A stretch of 64,000 nucleotides of DNA from Hafnia alvei (GTDB lineage: Bacteria; Pseudomonadota; Gammaproteobacteria; Enterobacterales; Enterobacteriaceae), in the NCBI RefSeq assembly GCF_964063325.1, contig NZ_OZ061315.1:1922001-1986000 (forward strand). The letters run 5' to 3'. Below are positions 45,893 through 54,827 of this stretch, piece by piece; within the stretch, counting starts at the first letter, position 1, and each line of letters starts with the position of its first letter. The notes under the pieces are model-generated. The model saw only the letters and a list, made by a program, of their open reading frames with translations. It did not search any database and was not told the DNA's origin. The position numbers and the translations under genes are program-made.

Positions 45893-46396
45893 ATGAACCA
45901 AAAATTAAAACAACTGAGCCGTGCCGCGCTGATTTTAGCTGGTGTTATGGGTATGAACGCAGCTCATGCAGATCTCATGGGCTCACTGAAAAGCGCAAGC
46001 GAACAGCTTTCGTCTACCAGTTCCAATACTTCAACTAGCGCAAGCAGCCCTTCGTTGCTGGGCGGTGCGTTGGGTTCATTGATGGGAGGAAACTCTCAGG
46101 CACTACAATCTACCAGCAGTGCAAACATTGGTGGTGTGCTGAGCTACTGCGTAAAGAACAACGTGCTGGCGGCTGGTAACCAAAAGATCGAATCTGTTAA
46201 AGACTCGTTGTTGAATAAATTGGGCACTCAAACAGAGAGCCAGTCTTACCAGAATGGTTTGAACGGTATTTTGGATCTGCAGGGTAAAGATGATGTTAAT
46301 CTGAACAACTTAGGCTCTATGACGACCGACATGAAGGCAAAAATTAAGACCAAAGTGTGCGGCATGGTATTGGATCAGGCGAAAAAAATCGTTTAA
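45893..46396 (+). CDS. yjjA: YjjA-like DUF2501 periplasmic protein
   Basis: 167 residues from the ATG at 45893, which has GAGG six bases upstream; the longer frame to 45815 has no RBS and breaks the signal peptide. Signal peptide NQKLKQLSRAALILAGVMGM then NAAHA. A Ser/Thr-rich stretch (residues 35-60) precedes the DUF2501 domain: SYCVKNNVLAAGNQKIESVK, DLQGKDDVNLNNLGSM, KTKVCGMVLDQAKK with two conserved Cys. Function unknown. Confidence 0.85.
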   Translation: MNQKLKQLSRAALILAGVMGMNAAHADLMGSLKSASEQLSSTSSNTSTSASSPSLLGGALGSLMGGNSQALQSTSSANIGGVLSYCVKNNVLAAGNQKIESVKDSLLNKLGTQTESQSYQNGLNGILDLQGKDDVNLNNLGSMTTDMKAKIKTKVCGMVLDQAKKIV

Positions 46397-46420
46397 TAAC
46401 CGTAAATGATCCCCGTTTTA

Positions 46421-46456
46421 AAGGGAGTCGGCATAAGTTGCCACTCCCTTTTTTAT
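46421..46456. terminator. Bidirectional terminator between yjjA and the esterase gene
   Basis: AAGGGAGT (46421-46428) with ACTCCCTT (46443-46450), plus inner GGC/GCC pairs, and T residues following on the plus strand. Confidence 0.85.
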
Positions 46457-47358
46457 TGCAGCCGATTGCGGCAGAAATCGCCAATTTCGGCAATTGCCAA
46501 GCGTGACTCTTTCATGCGAGGTACCAGATATTGCCAAACATGCCACATCCCCTGCCAGCGAGAGAAGCGTATGTCAGCCCCGGCGATTTCAGCTTTTTGG
46601 GCGAAACGCTCGGCATCGCTATATAAAATCTCCTCACTTCCAACCTGAATCAATAGCGGCGGCAGCGATTTCAAATCTCCAAATAGTGGAGAAACACTCG
46701 GATCGGTTAGCGATGCAACACCGCTGTAGGCTTTTACACAGCGCTCGGCTTGATGGAGATGATGCGCAAAAAAAGGATCGCGCGTCAGACGTGTTTTCAC
46801 GGACTCTCCGCTCATCGAAAGGTCGACCCAAGGGCTCAACACCGCAATGCCTACTGGGAGTGGAAGCGCTGAATCTGATTTTATTCGCAGCGTTAGCGCC
46901 AAGGCTAATCCACCACCGGCGGAATCACCCATCACGAAAATGCGTTTGGGATTAATTTCAGGCTGATTCAGCAGCCAGCGGTAAACGGTTTCTGCATCAT
47001 TGAGTGCGGCCGGATAGGGCGATTCTGGCGCTAAGCGATAATCGACCAGCAATAATGGAATTTTGGCGGCATCGGCGATAAATGATGCCATCGCTCTGTG
47101 GCTGGAACATGAGCCCATGTGATAGGCGCCACCGTGTAAATAGAGGATAGCAGCATCAGCGTGAGCATTGGTTGGGGTAAGCCATTCAGCATAAATGCCG
47201 GATGGCTCAACGCTTTTAAGATGCGTCCCCTGAGCGAGAGGGAGACGCTCCCCTAACTCATCCATTTGTTTGCGCATGGTAGCCACGTCATCTAGATCGG
47301 CCTGAGCAAAATGACGCTTAATGGCATACTTAAACAGATGGCTTTTAAAACTACGCAT
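46453..47358 (-). CDS. Alpha/beta hydrolase of the hormone-sensitive lipase type
   Basis: 301 residues. Oxyanion motif HGG in AAILYLHGGAYHMGSC, nucleophile GDSAGGGLALALTLR, Asp in PLLIQVGSEEILYSDAERFA and His in RWQGMWHVWQYLVP. This is the HSL/Aes family of small-ester or acetyl hydrolases. No signal peptide. Substrate unknown. It is convergent with yjjA and separated from yjdJ by about 85 bases. Confidence 0.9.
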   Translation of the reverse strand: MRSFKSHLFKYAIKRHFAQADLDDVATMRKQMDELGERLPLAQGTHLKSVEPSGIYAEWLTPTNAHADAAILYLHGGAYHMGSCSSHRAMASFIADAAKIPLLLVDYRLAPESPYPAALNDAETVYRWLLNQPEINPKRIFVMGDSAGGGLALALTLRIKSDSALPLPVGIAVLSPWVDLSMSGESVKTRLTRDPFFAHHLHQAERCVKAYSGVASLTDPSVSPLFGDLKSLPPLLIQVGSEEILYSDAERFAQKAEIAGADIRFSRWQGMWHVWQYLVPRMKESRLAIAEIGDFCRNRLQ

Positions 47359-47443
47359 GTGAATTCCTTTTCTGTCTTGAACATCCGAGTTCGGCCAAAT
47401 GAAAGCGGTTCAAGACTTATGATTATGCCAATGAGAAAAACAA

Positions 47444-47716
47444 TCAGGCACGGATATCTTGATATTCTGGCGTGGTGTCAAATTCATGCTTGGCGAACGG
47501 GCATAGCGGAATAATTTTGCGATTTTCTTTACGCATTTTCTCAACCACTTTGGCGACTAACCGTTTACCAACGCCTTGACCCTTCAAACTTTCATCTACG
47601 TCTGTGTGATCGATAATAGCCAGATGTTCACCGGTTGGGACAAAAACCACCTCGGCGATCAGGTTACCTTGTGCATCATTCACATAAAAATTGTTGGTAC
47701 CTTCAAGAATTTCCAC
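47444..47716 (-). CDS. yjdJ: YjdJ, small GNAT N-acetyltransferase
   Basis: 90 residues from a GTG with GGGAGC upstream. Very close to E. coli YjdJ: NFYVNDAQGNLIAEVVFVPT, HTDVDESLKGQGVGKRLVAK (acetyl-CoA binding Q-x-x-G-x-G/A), and IIPLCPFAKHEFDTTPEY with the conserved Cys. A minimal GNAT of unknown substrate. It is ten bases from yjdI, as in E. coli, so the two form an operon. Confidence 0.93.
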   Translation of the reverse strand: MEILEGTNNFYVNDAQGNLIAEVVFVPTGEHLAIIDHTDVDESLKGQGVGKRLVAKVVEKMRKENRKIIPLCPFAKHEFDTTPEYQDIRA

Positions 47717-47726
47717 CGTAAGCTCC

Positions 47727-47957
47727 CTATTTTTGACGATACTTCAGTGCGCCGCTGGGGCAGGTATTGATAACGCTAATCGCAGTTTTGGCATCGACGT
47801 TATCAGGAACAATCCAAGGCTGGCGGTTCAGTTTGAATAGGCTGCTATTTCCTCTTACACAGTTGCCAGAATGCTGGCAAATGCTGAGGTTAAAATAGAC
47901 GTCAATTTCTTTGCCGTGATACAGGCGGTAACCCGCATCTTGTAGCTCTTGATCCAT
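47727..47957 (-). CDS. yjdI: YjdI, small iron-sulfur (mono-cluster) protein
   Basis: 76 residues from the ATG at 47957, with AGGAG seven bases upstream; the frame upstream of this is spurious. MDQELQDAGYRLYHGKEIDV and FNLSICQHSGNCVRGNSSLF then NTCPSGALKYR match E. coli YjdI. Three Cys in C-x5-C and C-P-S-G-A positions fit the divergent 4Fe-4S mono-cluster domain. Role unknown; cotranscribed with yjdJ. Confidence 0.93.
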   Translation of the reverse strand: MDQELQDAGYRLYHGKEIDVYFNLSICQHSGNCVRGNSSLFKLNRQPWIVPDNVDAKTAISVINTCPSGALKYRQK

Positions 47958-48165
47958 GGGTGTTCTCCTACGACATTGCAGTAAGCAGACTGAGCCGATC
48001 TGCATTTTTATTGTTTGTAGCCGGTATGGACTGTAGCCGGTATTGTTAGTAGCCAGTATTGTTAGTAGCCCGATCAAGATTAGCCAAAAATGCCCCTCAC
48101 GGCATTAACGTCATCGCCTTGCTGATGGATAAGTATCCAAACGAGGCAGAAATTAGGAATTGCCC

Positions 48166-48585
48166 TTAAAGCGGGACGATTAAAACATCGGTGTGGGTTT
48201 TGTCGATAATGTGGGTTGCCGAGTTTAAAATGCGCTTTAGGAAGCCTTCGCAGTGGTTACCACAAATCACCAAATCAACCGGGCTTTCACTACACGCATA
48301 AATCACGCCATCAGCTAATTCCCCATTGCAAACGATAGTGCGGCTAATGGGGTAGTCAGCCTGTGAACGCAGCTGCTCTAAAAACAGGTTGGCCTCTTCG
48401 TGAATAAGCTCTCGCAAAGAGCCCAGCATCGACCCAGCAAAACTAGAACAAAGGTCGGCCTCATTGCACAAGGTCAGTAGTGTAATTTCGCCCTGATAGG
48501 GGCGAACGATTGCGATAGCTTTTTCAACGAGTTTAATGCTGTCCGGTGCCTGTGCAACGGCAACGAGAACTCTCCTGTAGCTCAT
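48166..48585 (-). CDS. uspC: UspC universal stress protein
   Basis: 139 residues from the ATG at 48585; GGAGG is five bases upstream and lies inside a longer frame, so the longer start is rejected. RRVLVAVAQAPDSIKLVEKA, ITLLTLCNEADLCSS and VDLVICGNHCEGFLKRILNS are typical of UspA-like proteins; the end reads HTDVLIVPL. In E. coli uspC lies beside flhDC, as here, and affects motility and UV/osmotic stress survival. Confidence 0.9.
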   Translation of the reverse strand: MSYRRVLVAVAQAPDSIKLVEKAIAIVRPYQGEITLLTLCNEADLCSSFAGSMLGSLRELIHEEANLFLEQLRSQADYPISRTIVCNGELADGVIYACSESPVDLVICGNHCEGFLKRILNSATHIIDKTHTDVLIVPL

Positions 48586-48980
48586 ACCTGCCTCCATTCC
48601 CTATGACAATATAACCATGATAAAGAATAGACCACAGATAAGCTGTGGGGAAAATCACAACCAGTTTTACACCATGAGAAAAAAGCACTTATGTCTAATC
48701 AAATTCCTGCCGGATGTTATCGCGGATACGTAGGTCATAAAGCAGATGGGTTAATGTATTGATGAGCCAGCTATGTATTTCCACTAACTCTTTATGGGTA
48801 TTCTGGTTGGATGATATTGCGGTAAAGCGTCAGGGATTTCGTATTTATAAATAAAAATAGATTACGTTATTACATATAAATATTGAGTCTATAGGTATTA
48901 AGAAGGGAACGGGGCGGCTTAATGAAACATAAATTTAAAGGTATTATGTTGGTTTTAGTCTGCAATGAAACCGATTACAC

Positions 48981-48996
48981 CGTGACGTATTTCACA
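48981..48996. promoter_or_regulatory. CRP-like site, distal
   Basis: CGTGACGTATTTCACA matches TGTGA-N6-TCACA at nine of ten positions. It is 700 bases before flhD and nearer uspC, so it may serve either gene. Confidence 0.5.
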
Positions 48997-49361
48997 TTAT
49001 TTACGCTTATCCAACATTCAACAAAAGATAGTTTAAAATTATAAAATGTTGTTTCGTTTTAACATTAGAATTACTCGTAGAAACCTGTACTAGCAGCAAC
49101 ATAATTTACATGGGTTATTTATAGAAAACATACTTTCAACAAGGATGTAGGACTAAATATCTACAAAAGCTATATAAGTAGCGTTTTAAGCTTTTAATTT
49201 AAGATTTAAGGTTTTTTTACTCGAAATACCTGCTTTTTTTATGTGTTTTTTGTATGTGATGTGTTTGAGATTCAAGCGCTTAGCTCTCGTGTTAGGAAGT
49301 CGTAATCTTTGACGCATTAATGAACTATTAAATCATTCGTAATATTTATTTACTGATTTTA

Positions 49362-49377
49362 TGTGATCCATGTCACG
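49362..49377 (+). promoter_or_regulatory. CRP-like site in the flhDC promoter region
   Basis: TGTGATCCATGTCACG matches TGTGA-N6-TCACA at nine of ten positions. flhDC transcription depends on cAMP-CRP in E. coli and Salmonella. It lies 315 bases before the flhD start. Confidence 0.65.
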
Positions 49378-49605
49378 TTTTTCTTAAATTAACCTGAGGC
49401 GCTCGTTGTATATATCTCTTAAACGGGGGTAGAGTTGCCACGAATCAGGAATATTCTTATTTGATTGTAAAATTCCTAAGTATTGTAAGTCTGAAAAAAT
49501 TGTACATCTAAGATACAACCTCCAAAGATATTACGGTTGAAATCTCCTCTTTTTAGGGGGGGGCCTTGATAGGGTCAGGCTTTCATTTGAGTAGATAGTT
49601 ATCAG

Positions 49606-49653
49606 GCGCCATTACTTTTTCGCTCCGCGAGAGCGTGAAAAGTAAATGGTGCG
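49606..49653 (+). promoter_or_regulatory. Long hairpin in the flhDC leader
   Basis: GCGCCATT.ACTTTTTC.GCTC pairs with GAGCGTGAAAAGTAAATGGT, then GC, about 21 pairs with two small bulges around a CGCGA loop. It ends 38 bases before the flhD ATG. It is followed by no T-run, so it is a leader structure, not a terminator. Confidence 0.7.
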
Positions 49654-49691
49654 TTTCATTATGTTGGCGAACAAATTTTACAGGGGGAGTA

Positions 49692-50042
49692 ATGAGTACC
49701 TCTGAAATACTCAAGCATATTTATGACATCAATTTGTCATATTTGTTATTAGCACAGCGTCTAATTCATGAAGAGAAGGCTTCAGCGATGTTTAGGCTGG
49801 GGATTAACAATGAAATGGCAGATTCTTTGGCTCTCTTAACCCTGCCGCAGATGGTTAAATTAGCTGAAACTAATCAGTTGGTTTGCCAGTTCCGTTTCAG
49901 CGACCACGAAACGATTCAAAAATTGACGCAAGAGTCACGCGTTGACGATCTCCAGCAGATCCATACTGGAATTATGCTTTCCAGCCATTTGCTGAAGCAG
50001 CTTTCGCCAACAGATGCCTGCCCCCCTCACAAAAGAGTCTGA
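49692..50042 (+). CDS. flhD: FlhD, flagellar master regulator subunit
   Basis: 116 residues from the ATG at 49692, preceded by GGGGGAGTA; the frame extends upstream into the leader but without an RBS. SEILKHIYDINLSYLLLAQR and LIHEEKASAMFRLGINNEMA are family hallmarks. FlhD with FlhC forms the FlhD4C2 activator of class 2 flagellar promoters. Two bases separate it from flhC. Confidence 0.97.
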   Translation: MSTSEILKHIYDINLSYLLLAQRLIHEEKASAMFRLGINNEMADSLALLTLPQMVKLAETNQLVCQFRFSDHETIQKLTQESRVDDLQQIHTGIMLSSHLLKQLSPTDACPPHKRV

Positions 50043-50044
50043 TA

Positions 50045-50626
50045 ATGAGTGAAAAAAGCATTATTCAGGAAGCACGCGACATTCAGCTAGCGATGGAGCT
50101 TATCTCTCTGGGGGCACGCCTCCAGATGTTAGAAAGTGAAACGCAATTGAGCCGCGGCCGCCTTATTCGGCTCTACAAAGAGCTGCGAGGCAGTCCTCCG
50201 CCGAAAGGCATGTTACCGTTTTCAACCGATTGGTTTATGACGTGGGAACAGAACATTCATTCTTCGATGTTCTATAACGTCTATGCCTTCATGATTAACA
50301 GTAAATCATGCCGTGGCGTGGAGGCCGTGATACGAGCCTACAAACTCTATCTTGAACAATGCCCCGTCATGCCAGGTGAACAGCCTGTTTTGGCGTTGAC
50401 ACGCGCTTGGACATTGGTTCGCTTTGTGGATAGCGGGATGCTGGAGTCTTCTCCATGCTCTTGCTGCGGTGGCTCGTTTATTGCGCATGCACACCAACCG
50501 CTCAGCTCGTTTGTTTGCAGTTTGTGCCAACCACCGTCACGAGCAATAAAAAAACGTAAACTTTCTGACAATCTTGCCGATATGTTCCCACAATTGCTCA
50601 ATGAGCAAGAGAAACGCGTGGTGTAA
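50045..50626 (+). CDS. flhC: FlhC, flagellar master regulator subunit
   Basis: 193 residues. EKSIIQEARDIQLAMELISL and LGARLQMLESETQLSRGRLI form the helical N-terminus. The zinc site is complete: Cys pair in SPCSCCGGSF and Cys pair in FVCSLCQPPSRA. FlhC is the main DNA-binding subunit. The C-terminus EKRVV is usual length. Confidence 0.97.
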   Translation: MSEKSIIQEARDIQLAMELISLGARLQMLESETQLSRGRLIRLYKELRGSPPPKGMLPFSTDWFMTWEQNIHSSMFYNVYAFMINSKSCRGVEAVIRAYKLYLEQCPVMPGEQPVLALTRAWTLVRFVDSGMLESSPCSCCGGSFIAHAHQPLSSFVCSLCQPPSRAIKKRKLSDNLADMFPQLLNEQEKRVV

Positions 50627-50661
50627 CCTGATTGAGGCAATCAGTCTTATAGGTTGGCAAT

Positions 50662-50703
50662 CGGTGGGGTAGCAAAAACGATATTGTTTGGCTAAACCAC
50701 CGG
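50662..50703 (+). terminator. Hairpin between flhC and motA
   Basis: GGTGG..TAGC pairs with GCTA..CCACC across about 17 bases. No T-run. It may protect the flhDC mRNA end. Confidence 0.45.
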
Positions 50704-50809
50704 TTAACTTCCTTTCGAGCCGTCATCTGACGACTTCTGAATTCTCCTTCTCCGTCCTCTTGGACAGCGCGTTACACCCAATTTCCATTCTAAGCATTAA
50801 GGAATTCGC

Positions 50810-51703
50810 GTGCTTATTCTATTGGGTTATGCCGTGGTAACTATCGCCGTGCTCGGCGGTTACATGATCGTTGGGGGGCATCTTGGTGCTCTGTATCAGC
50901 CCGCTGAGCTGCTCATCATTGCCGGTGCTGGTATTGGCGCATTTATCGTTGGCAACAACGGCAAAGCCATCAAAGCGACGCTACGCACGCTACCCAAACT
51001 GGGGCGTGGTGCTAAATACAACAAAGCACTGTACATGGAAGTCATGGGTTTGATGTATCTCTTACTGGCGAAAGCACGCCAGCAAGGCATGCTCACGCTC
51101 GAACGCGATATTGAAAACCCGCAGGAAAGTGAACTTTTCTCTAATTATCCCCGAATTCTTGCCGATAAGATCCTTATTGAGTTCATCACGGACTACATGA
51201 GATTGATGGTAAGCGGCAACATGAATGCTTTTGAAATTGAAGCACTGATGGACGAAGAGATTGAAACCTTCGAGAGCGAAGCAGAAGGTCCGGCAGATAG
51301 TCTGGCGATGGTCGGAGACTCGTTGCCGGCCTTTGGCATTGTGGCCGCGGTTATGGGGGTGGTTCATGCCTTAGCCTCAGCCGATCGTCCTGCCGCAGAG
51401 CTGGGCGCGCTGATTGCTCATGCCATGGTCGGTACGTTCTTAGGCATTCTGCTGGCGTATGGATTTGTCTCTCCGCTGGCCTCTCTGATGCGTCAAAACT
51501 GTGCCGAAACCGTCAAGATGATGCAGTGCGTGAAAACCACGTTGCTGTCTAGCCTGCATGGTTATGCGCCGCAAATTGCGGTCGAGTTTGGCCGTAAAAC
51601 GTTGTACTCCACCGAGCGTCCATCGTTTATCGAGCTTGAAGAGCATGTACGTCAGGTGAAAGCGCCTGCGGTACAACAGTCGGCGGTGGAAGAGGAAGTA
51701 TGA
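50810..51703 (+). CDS. motA: MotA flagellar stator protein
   Basis: 297 residues starting at GTG with AAGGA upstream. Four membrane segments: the first pair at the N-terminus (LLGYAVVTIAVLGGYMI, LLIIAGAGIGAFIVG), the second at 170-230 (GIVAAVMGVVHALA, HAMVGTFLGILLAYGFVSPL). The cytoplasmic loop has charged residues used for FliG contact. With MotB it forms the proton channel that drives the motor. Four bases overlap motB. Confidence 0.97.
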   Translation: MLILLGYAVVTIAVLGGYMIVGGHLGALYQPAELLIIAGAGIGAFIVGNNGKAIKATLRTLPKLGRGAKYNKALYMEVMGLMYLLLAKARQQGMLTLERDIENPQESELFSNYPRILADKILIEFITDYMRLMVSGNMNAFEIEALMDEEIETFESEAEGPADSLAMVGDSLPAFGIVAAVMGVVHALASADRPAAELGALIAHAMVGTFLGILLAYGFVSPLASLMRQNCAETVKMMQCVKTTLLSSLHGYAPQIAVEFGRKTLYSTERPSFIELEEHVRQVKAPAVQQSAVEEEV

Positions 51704-52689
51704 AAAATGGCAACCGCCCGATAATTCTGGTTAAAAAACGGAAGTCCTCCCATAAGGGGGGACATCACGGCGGCTCATGGAAAATCGCCTATGCCGATTT
51801 TATGACGGCAATGATGGCGTTCTTTTTGGTGATGTGGCTGCTGGCAATCGCCAGCCCGCAGGAACTGACTAAGATCGCGGAGTACTTTCGAACGCCGCTG
51901 GCTGTTGCATTAACTCACGGCGACCGCTCAAGCGCCAGCACTAGCCCAATCCCAGGCGGTGGTGACGACATGATGCAAAAAGAGGGCGAGGTCGCAAAAT
52001 CTATGCCGGATCCCGCTACCAAAGCAGACAGCGAACGACTGAAGAAACTGCGTAAGCAAATCGATCAGCTCATCCTGACCGATCCAAGACTAAAAGCGTT
52101 ACAGCCGCATTTGCTGATTAACATGATGGACGAAGGTTTACGTATTCAGATTATTGATAGCCAGAATCGCCCGATGTTTGAAAACGGCAGTGCCAAAGTT
52201 GAGCCCTATATGCGCGATATTTTGCAGGCTATTGCGCCGATCTTAAATGACGTGCCGAACAAAATTAGTTTGTCAGGGCATACCGATGATTTGCCGTATG
52301 CCAGCGGTGAACGCGGCTACAGCAACTGGGAACTGTCCGCCGATCGCGCCAACGCATCGCGCCGCGAGCTGATTGCCGGTGGACTTGCTGAAGGAAAAAT
52401 TCTGCGCGTAGTCGGCATGGCCGACACCATGAGTTTGAAATCCCAATCGAGTGACGCGGCGATAAACCGTCGTATCAGTATTTTAGTGTTAAACAAAAAC
52501 GCCCAGCACAACATTGAACATGAGAATTCAGAAAGTCAGGAAATGGATTTTTCTAATCCTGCGGCAATGAAGCAGTGGAGCGTAGGAGGCGCGGTAAACC
52601 TTGCGCCACAGGCATCACCGGTGCAAGCCAGTCCATTAGCACCGATGAATGACCATATTATTACAACAACACCGACCGAAAAGAGGTGA
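51700..52689 (+). CDS. motB: MotB flagellar stator protein
   Basis: 329 residues. The single membrane helix contains the proton-binding Asp33 in SWKIAYADFMTAMMAFFLVM. A plug and linker follow, then the OmpA-like peptidoglycan-binding domain: ISLSGHTDDLPYASGERGYS, NWELSADRANASRRELI, INRRISILVLN. The C-terminal 55 residues are variable. Next to cheA with a three-base gap. Confidence 0.97.
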   Translation: MKNGNRPIILVKKRKSSHKGGHHGGSWKIAYADFMTAMMAFFLVMWLLAIASPQELTKIAEYFRTPLAVALTHGDRSSASTSPIPGGGDDMMQKEGEVAKSMPDPATKADSERLKKLRKQIDQLILTDPRLKALQPHLLINMMDEGLRIQIIDSQNRPMFENGSAKVEPYMRDILQAIAPILNDVPNKISLSGHTDDLPYASGERGYSNWELSADRANASRRELIAGGLAEGKILRVVGMADTMSLKSQSSDAAINRRISILVLNKNAQHNIEHENSESQEMDFSNPAAMKQWSVGGAVNLAPQASPVQASPLAPMNDHIITTTPTEKR

Positions 52690-52692
52690 CCT

Positions 52693-54750
52693 GTGAGCAT
52701 GGATATTACTGCGTTTTATCAAACGTTTTTTGATGAAGCCGATGAACTGCTGGCAGATATGGAACAGCACCTGCTGGAGCTGGATCCTGAAGAGCCAGAT
52801 ATTGAACAACTCAACGCGATTTTCCGTGCCGCTCACTCCATCAAAGGAGGCGCAGGGACGTTTGGTTTCAACATTTTGCAAGAAACCACCCATTTGCTGG
52901 AAAACTTACTCGATGGTGCACGTCGTCATGAAATGCGGCTGAGCACCGATATCATCAACCTGTTTCTGGAAACCAAAGATATTATGCAGGACCAGCTCGA
53001 TGCCTATAAATCCACGCAGGATCCCGATCACGCCAGTTTTGAGTATATCTGTCAGGCATTAAGGCAACTGGCGTTAGAAGCTCAAGAAACCAACGAGCCC
53101 GAGGCCGCCGACGGCCAGCATCTCACCGTCGTCGCGCAAGAGAGTGGAACTACCGCAGGCAGCAATAACGAAACCAGCGAAATGGCAGTACCCGAAGGGT
53201 GCATTTCTCTTTCCCTGTGCGGGCTGAAGTCGCAAGAAGTGCCGCTGATGCTGGAAGAGCTTGGCAATTTAGGCACCATTCGCCAACACGCTGAAACCGA
53301 GCACGGGCTGGATGCGATTCTGGAAACCACGGCCAGCGAAGATGATATTGCTGCCGTACTCTGTTTTGTGCTGGAACCTGAGCAAATTTCGTTTAATCAC
53401 GGTGCGATGGCTTCGGCTGAAAATACGGCGACTGCTGCTCAGCCCGTGTCGCCAGCCCCAACCGCCGAAGCAAAACCGACCACCGCGCCAGAATTAAAAC
53501 TGGTGCCTGAGCAGTCCGCTCCGCGTCAGACCGAAGCGCCAAAACGCCCAGCCAAAGCGGCAGAAAGCACCAGTATTCGTGTGGCCGTGGAGAAAGTCGA
53601 TCAGCTGATTAACATGGTTGGTGAGCTGGTGATTACCCAGTCGATGCTCGCGCAGCGTTCAGACATGCTCGATCCGGTAGAGCACGGTGATTTACTTAAC
53701 AGTCTCGGCCAGTTAGAACGCAACGCGCGTGACCTGCAAGAGTCGGTGATGTCGATTCGTATGATGCCGATGGAGTACGTATTCAGCCGCTTCCCACGGC
53801 AGGTACGCGATCTAGCCAGTAAGCTAAACAAGCAGGTAGAAATTACCCTGCTCGGAAGCTCAACCGAATTAGATAAGAGCCTGATCGAGCGCATCATCGA
53901 TCCGTTAACCCATCTGGTCCGCAACAGCCTCGATCACGGCATCGAAACGCCAGAAGTTCGTGTTGCGGCGGGAAAAAGCGCGGTAGGAAATCTAACGCTG
54001 TCTGCGGAACATCAGGGCGGCAATATCTACATCGAAGTGCGTGATGACGGCGCTGGCTTGAACCGTGAACGTATTTTGGCGAAAGCGCGTTCTCAGGGAA
54101 TGGCGGTGAGCGACAGCATGACCGATGACGAAGTCGGGTTGCTGATTTTTGCGCCGGGCTTCTCCACCGCAGAACAGGTCACCGACGTGTCTGGACGCGG
54201 CGTGGGTATGGACGTCGTGAAGCGAAATATTCAGGAGATGGGCGGCCACGTTGAAATTCAATCGCAGGGCGGAAAGGGCACCACGATCCGCATCGTGTTG
54301 CCGTTAACGCTGGCGATCCTCGACGGCATGTCGGTCAAAGTGAATAACGAAGTCTTCATCCTGCCATTAAATGCGGTGATGGAATCCCTTCAGCCTCGCG
54401 AAGAAGATCTCTATCCGTTAGCGGGCGGCGAGCGCGTGCTGCAAGTGCGCGGCGAATACTTACCGCTGGTTGAACTGTATAGCGTGTTTGAAGTGCAAGG
54501 GGCTAAAACCGATGCCATGCAGGGCATTGTGGTCATCTTGCAAAGTGCGGGCCGTCGCTATGCCTTGCTGGTCGATCAGCTCGTTGGGCAGCACCAAGTG
54601 GTGGTAAAAAATCTGGAAACCAACTATCGAAAAGTACCAGGGATTTCAGCCGCTACGATCCTCGGTGATGGCAGCGTGGCGTTGATTGTGGATGTTGCCG
54701 CGTTGCAAAACATTAACCGTGAAAAGCGCGTAGCGGTATCTGCGGCATAG
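52693..54750 (+). CDS. cheA: CheA chemotaxis histidine kinase
   Basis: 685 residues from a GTG that gives MSMDITAFYQTFFDEADELL, exactly the E. coli form. P1 phosphoacceptor His in FRAAHSIKGGAGTFGF, P2 CheY/CheB-binding domain with variable Ala/Pro linkers, P3 dimerisation from VEKVDQLINMVGELVITQS, P4 kinase with HLVRNSLDHGIE and VRDDGAGLNRERI and GRGVGMDVVKRNI, P5 CheW-like from ILDGMSVKVNNEVFILPLNA. An internal start for a short form is plausible as in E. coli but not tested. Confidence 0.98.
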   Translation: MSMDITAFYQTFFDEADELLADMEQHLLELDPEEPDIEQLNAIFRAAHSIKGGAGTFGFNILQETTHLLENLLDGARRHEMRLSTDIINLFLETKDIMQDQLDAYKSTQDPDHASFEYICQALRQLALEAQETNEPEAADGQHLTVVAQESGTTAGSNNETSEMAVPEGCISLSLCGLKSQEVPLMLEELGNLGTIRQHAETEHGLDAILETTASEDDIAAVLCFVLEPEQISFNHGAMASAENTATAAQPVSPAPTAEAKPTTAPELKLVPEQSAPRQTEAPKRPAKAAESTSIRVAVEKVDQLINMVGELVITQSMLAQRSDMLDPVEHGDLLNSLGQLERNARDLQESVMSIRMMPMEYVFSRFPRQVRDLASKLNKQVEITLLGSSTELDKSLIERIIDPLTHLVRNSLDHGIETPEVRVAAGKSAVGNLTLSAEHQGGNIYIEVRDDGAGLNRERILAKARSQGMAVSDSMTDDEVGLLIFAPGFSTAEQVTDVSGRGVGMDVVKRNIQEMGGHVEIQSQGGKGTTIRIVLPLTLAILDGMSVKVNNEVFILPLNAVMESLQPREEDLYPLAGGERVLQVRGEYLPLVELYSVFEVQGAKTDAMQGIVVILQSAGRRYALLVDQLVGQHQVVVKNLETNYRKVPGISAATILGDGSVALIVDVAALQNINREKRVAVSAA

Positions 54751-54767
54751 CGTGAGCGTTTTATTTT

Positions 54768-54789
54768 AGCCAGTGGGTGACCGCTGGCT
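54768..54789 (+). promoter_or_regulatory. GNRA-capped hairpin between cheA and cheW
   Basis: AGCCAGTGG (54768-54776), GTGA loop, CCGCTGGCT (54781-54789), nine pairs with one wobble. No T-run. It may shape relative expression of cheA and cheW by mRNA processing. Confidence 0.5.
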
Positions 54790-54827
54790 CTTATACCCAA
54801 GTAATTTGTGCATAAAGGTGAACTAAC

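Larger units (their letters stand above)
48586..49691. other. Long uspC-flhD intergenic region
   Basis: 1.1 kb without a supported gene. It is AT-rich and contains two CRP-like sites, a run of eight G at 49556-49563 and a long hairpin just before flhD. As in other enterics, this large region probably integrates many regulators of the flagellar master operon. Confidence 0.8.

Noticed and set aside
47958..48077. N-terminal extension of yjdI
   Set aside because: The extension has no family match, and a good RBS stands directly before the ATG at 47957.
50627..50809. Sigma-28 promoter for motA
   Set aside because: I looked for TAAAGTTT-N11-GCCGATAA and found only poor matches near TTAACTTC and GCCGTCAT with wrong spacing.
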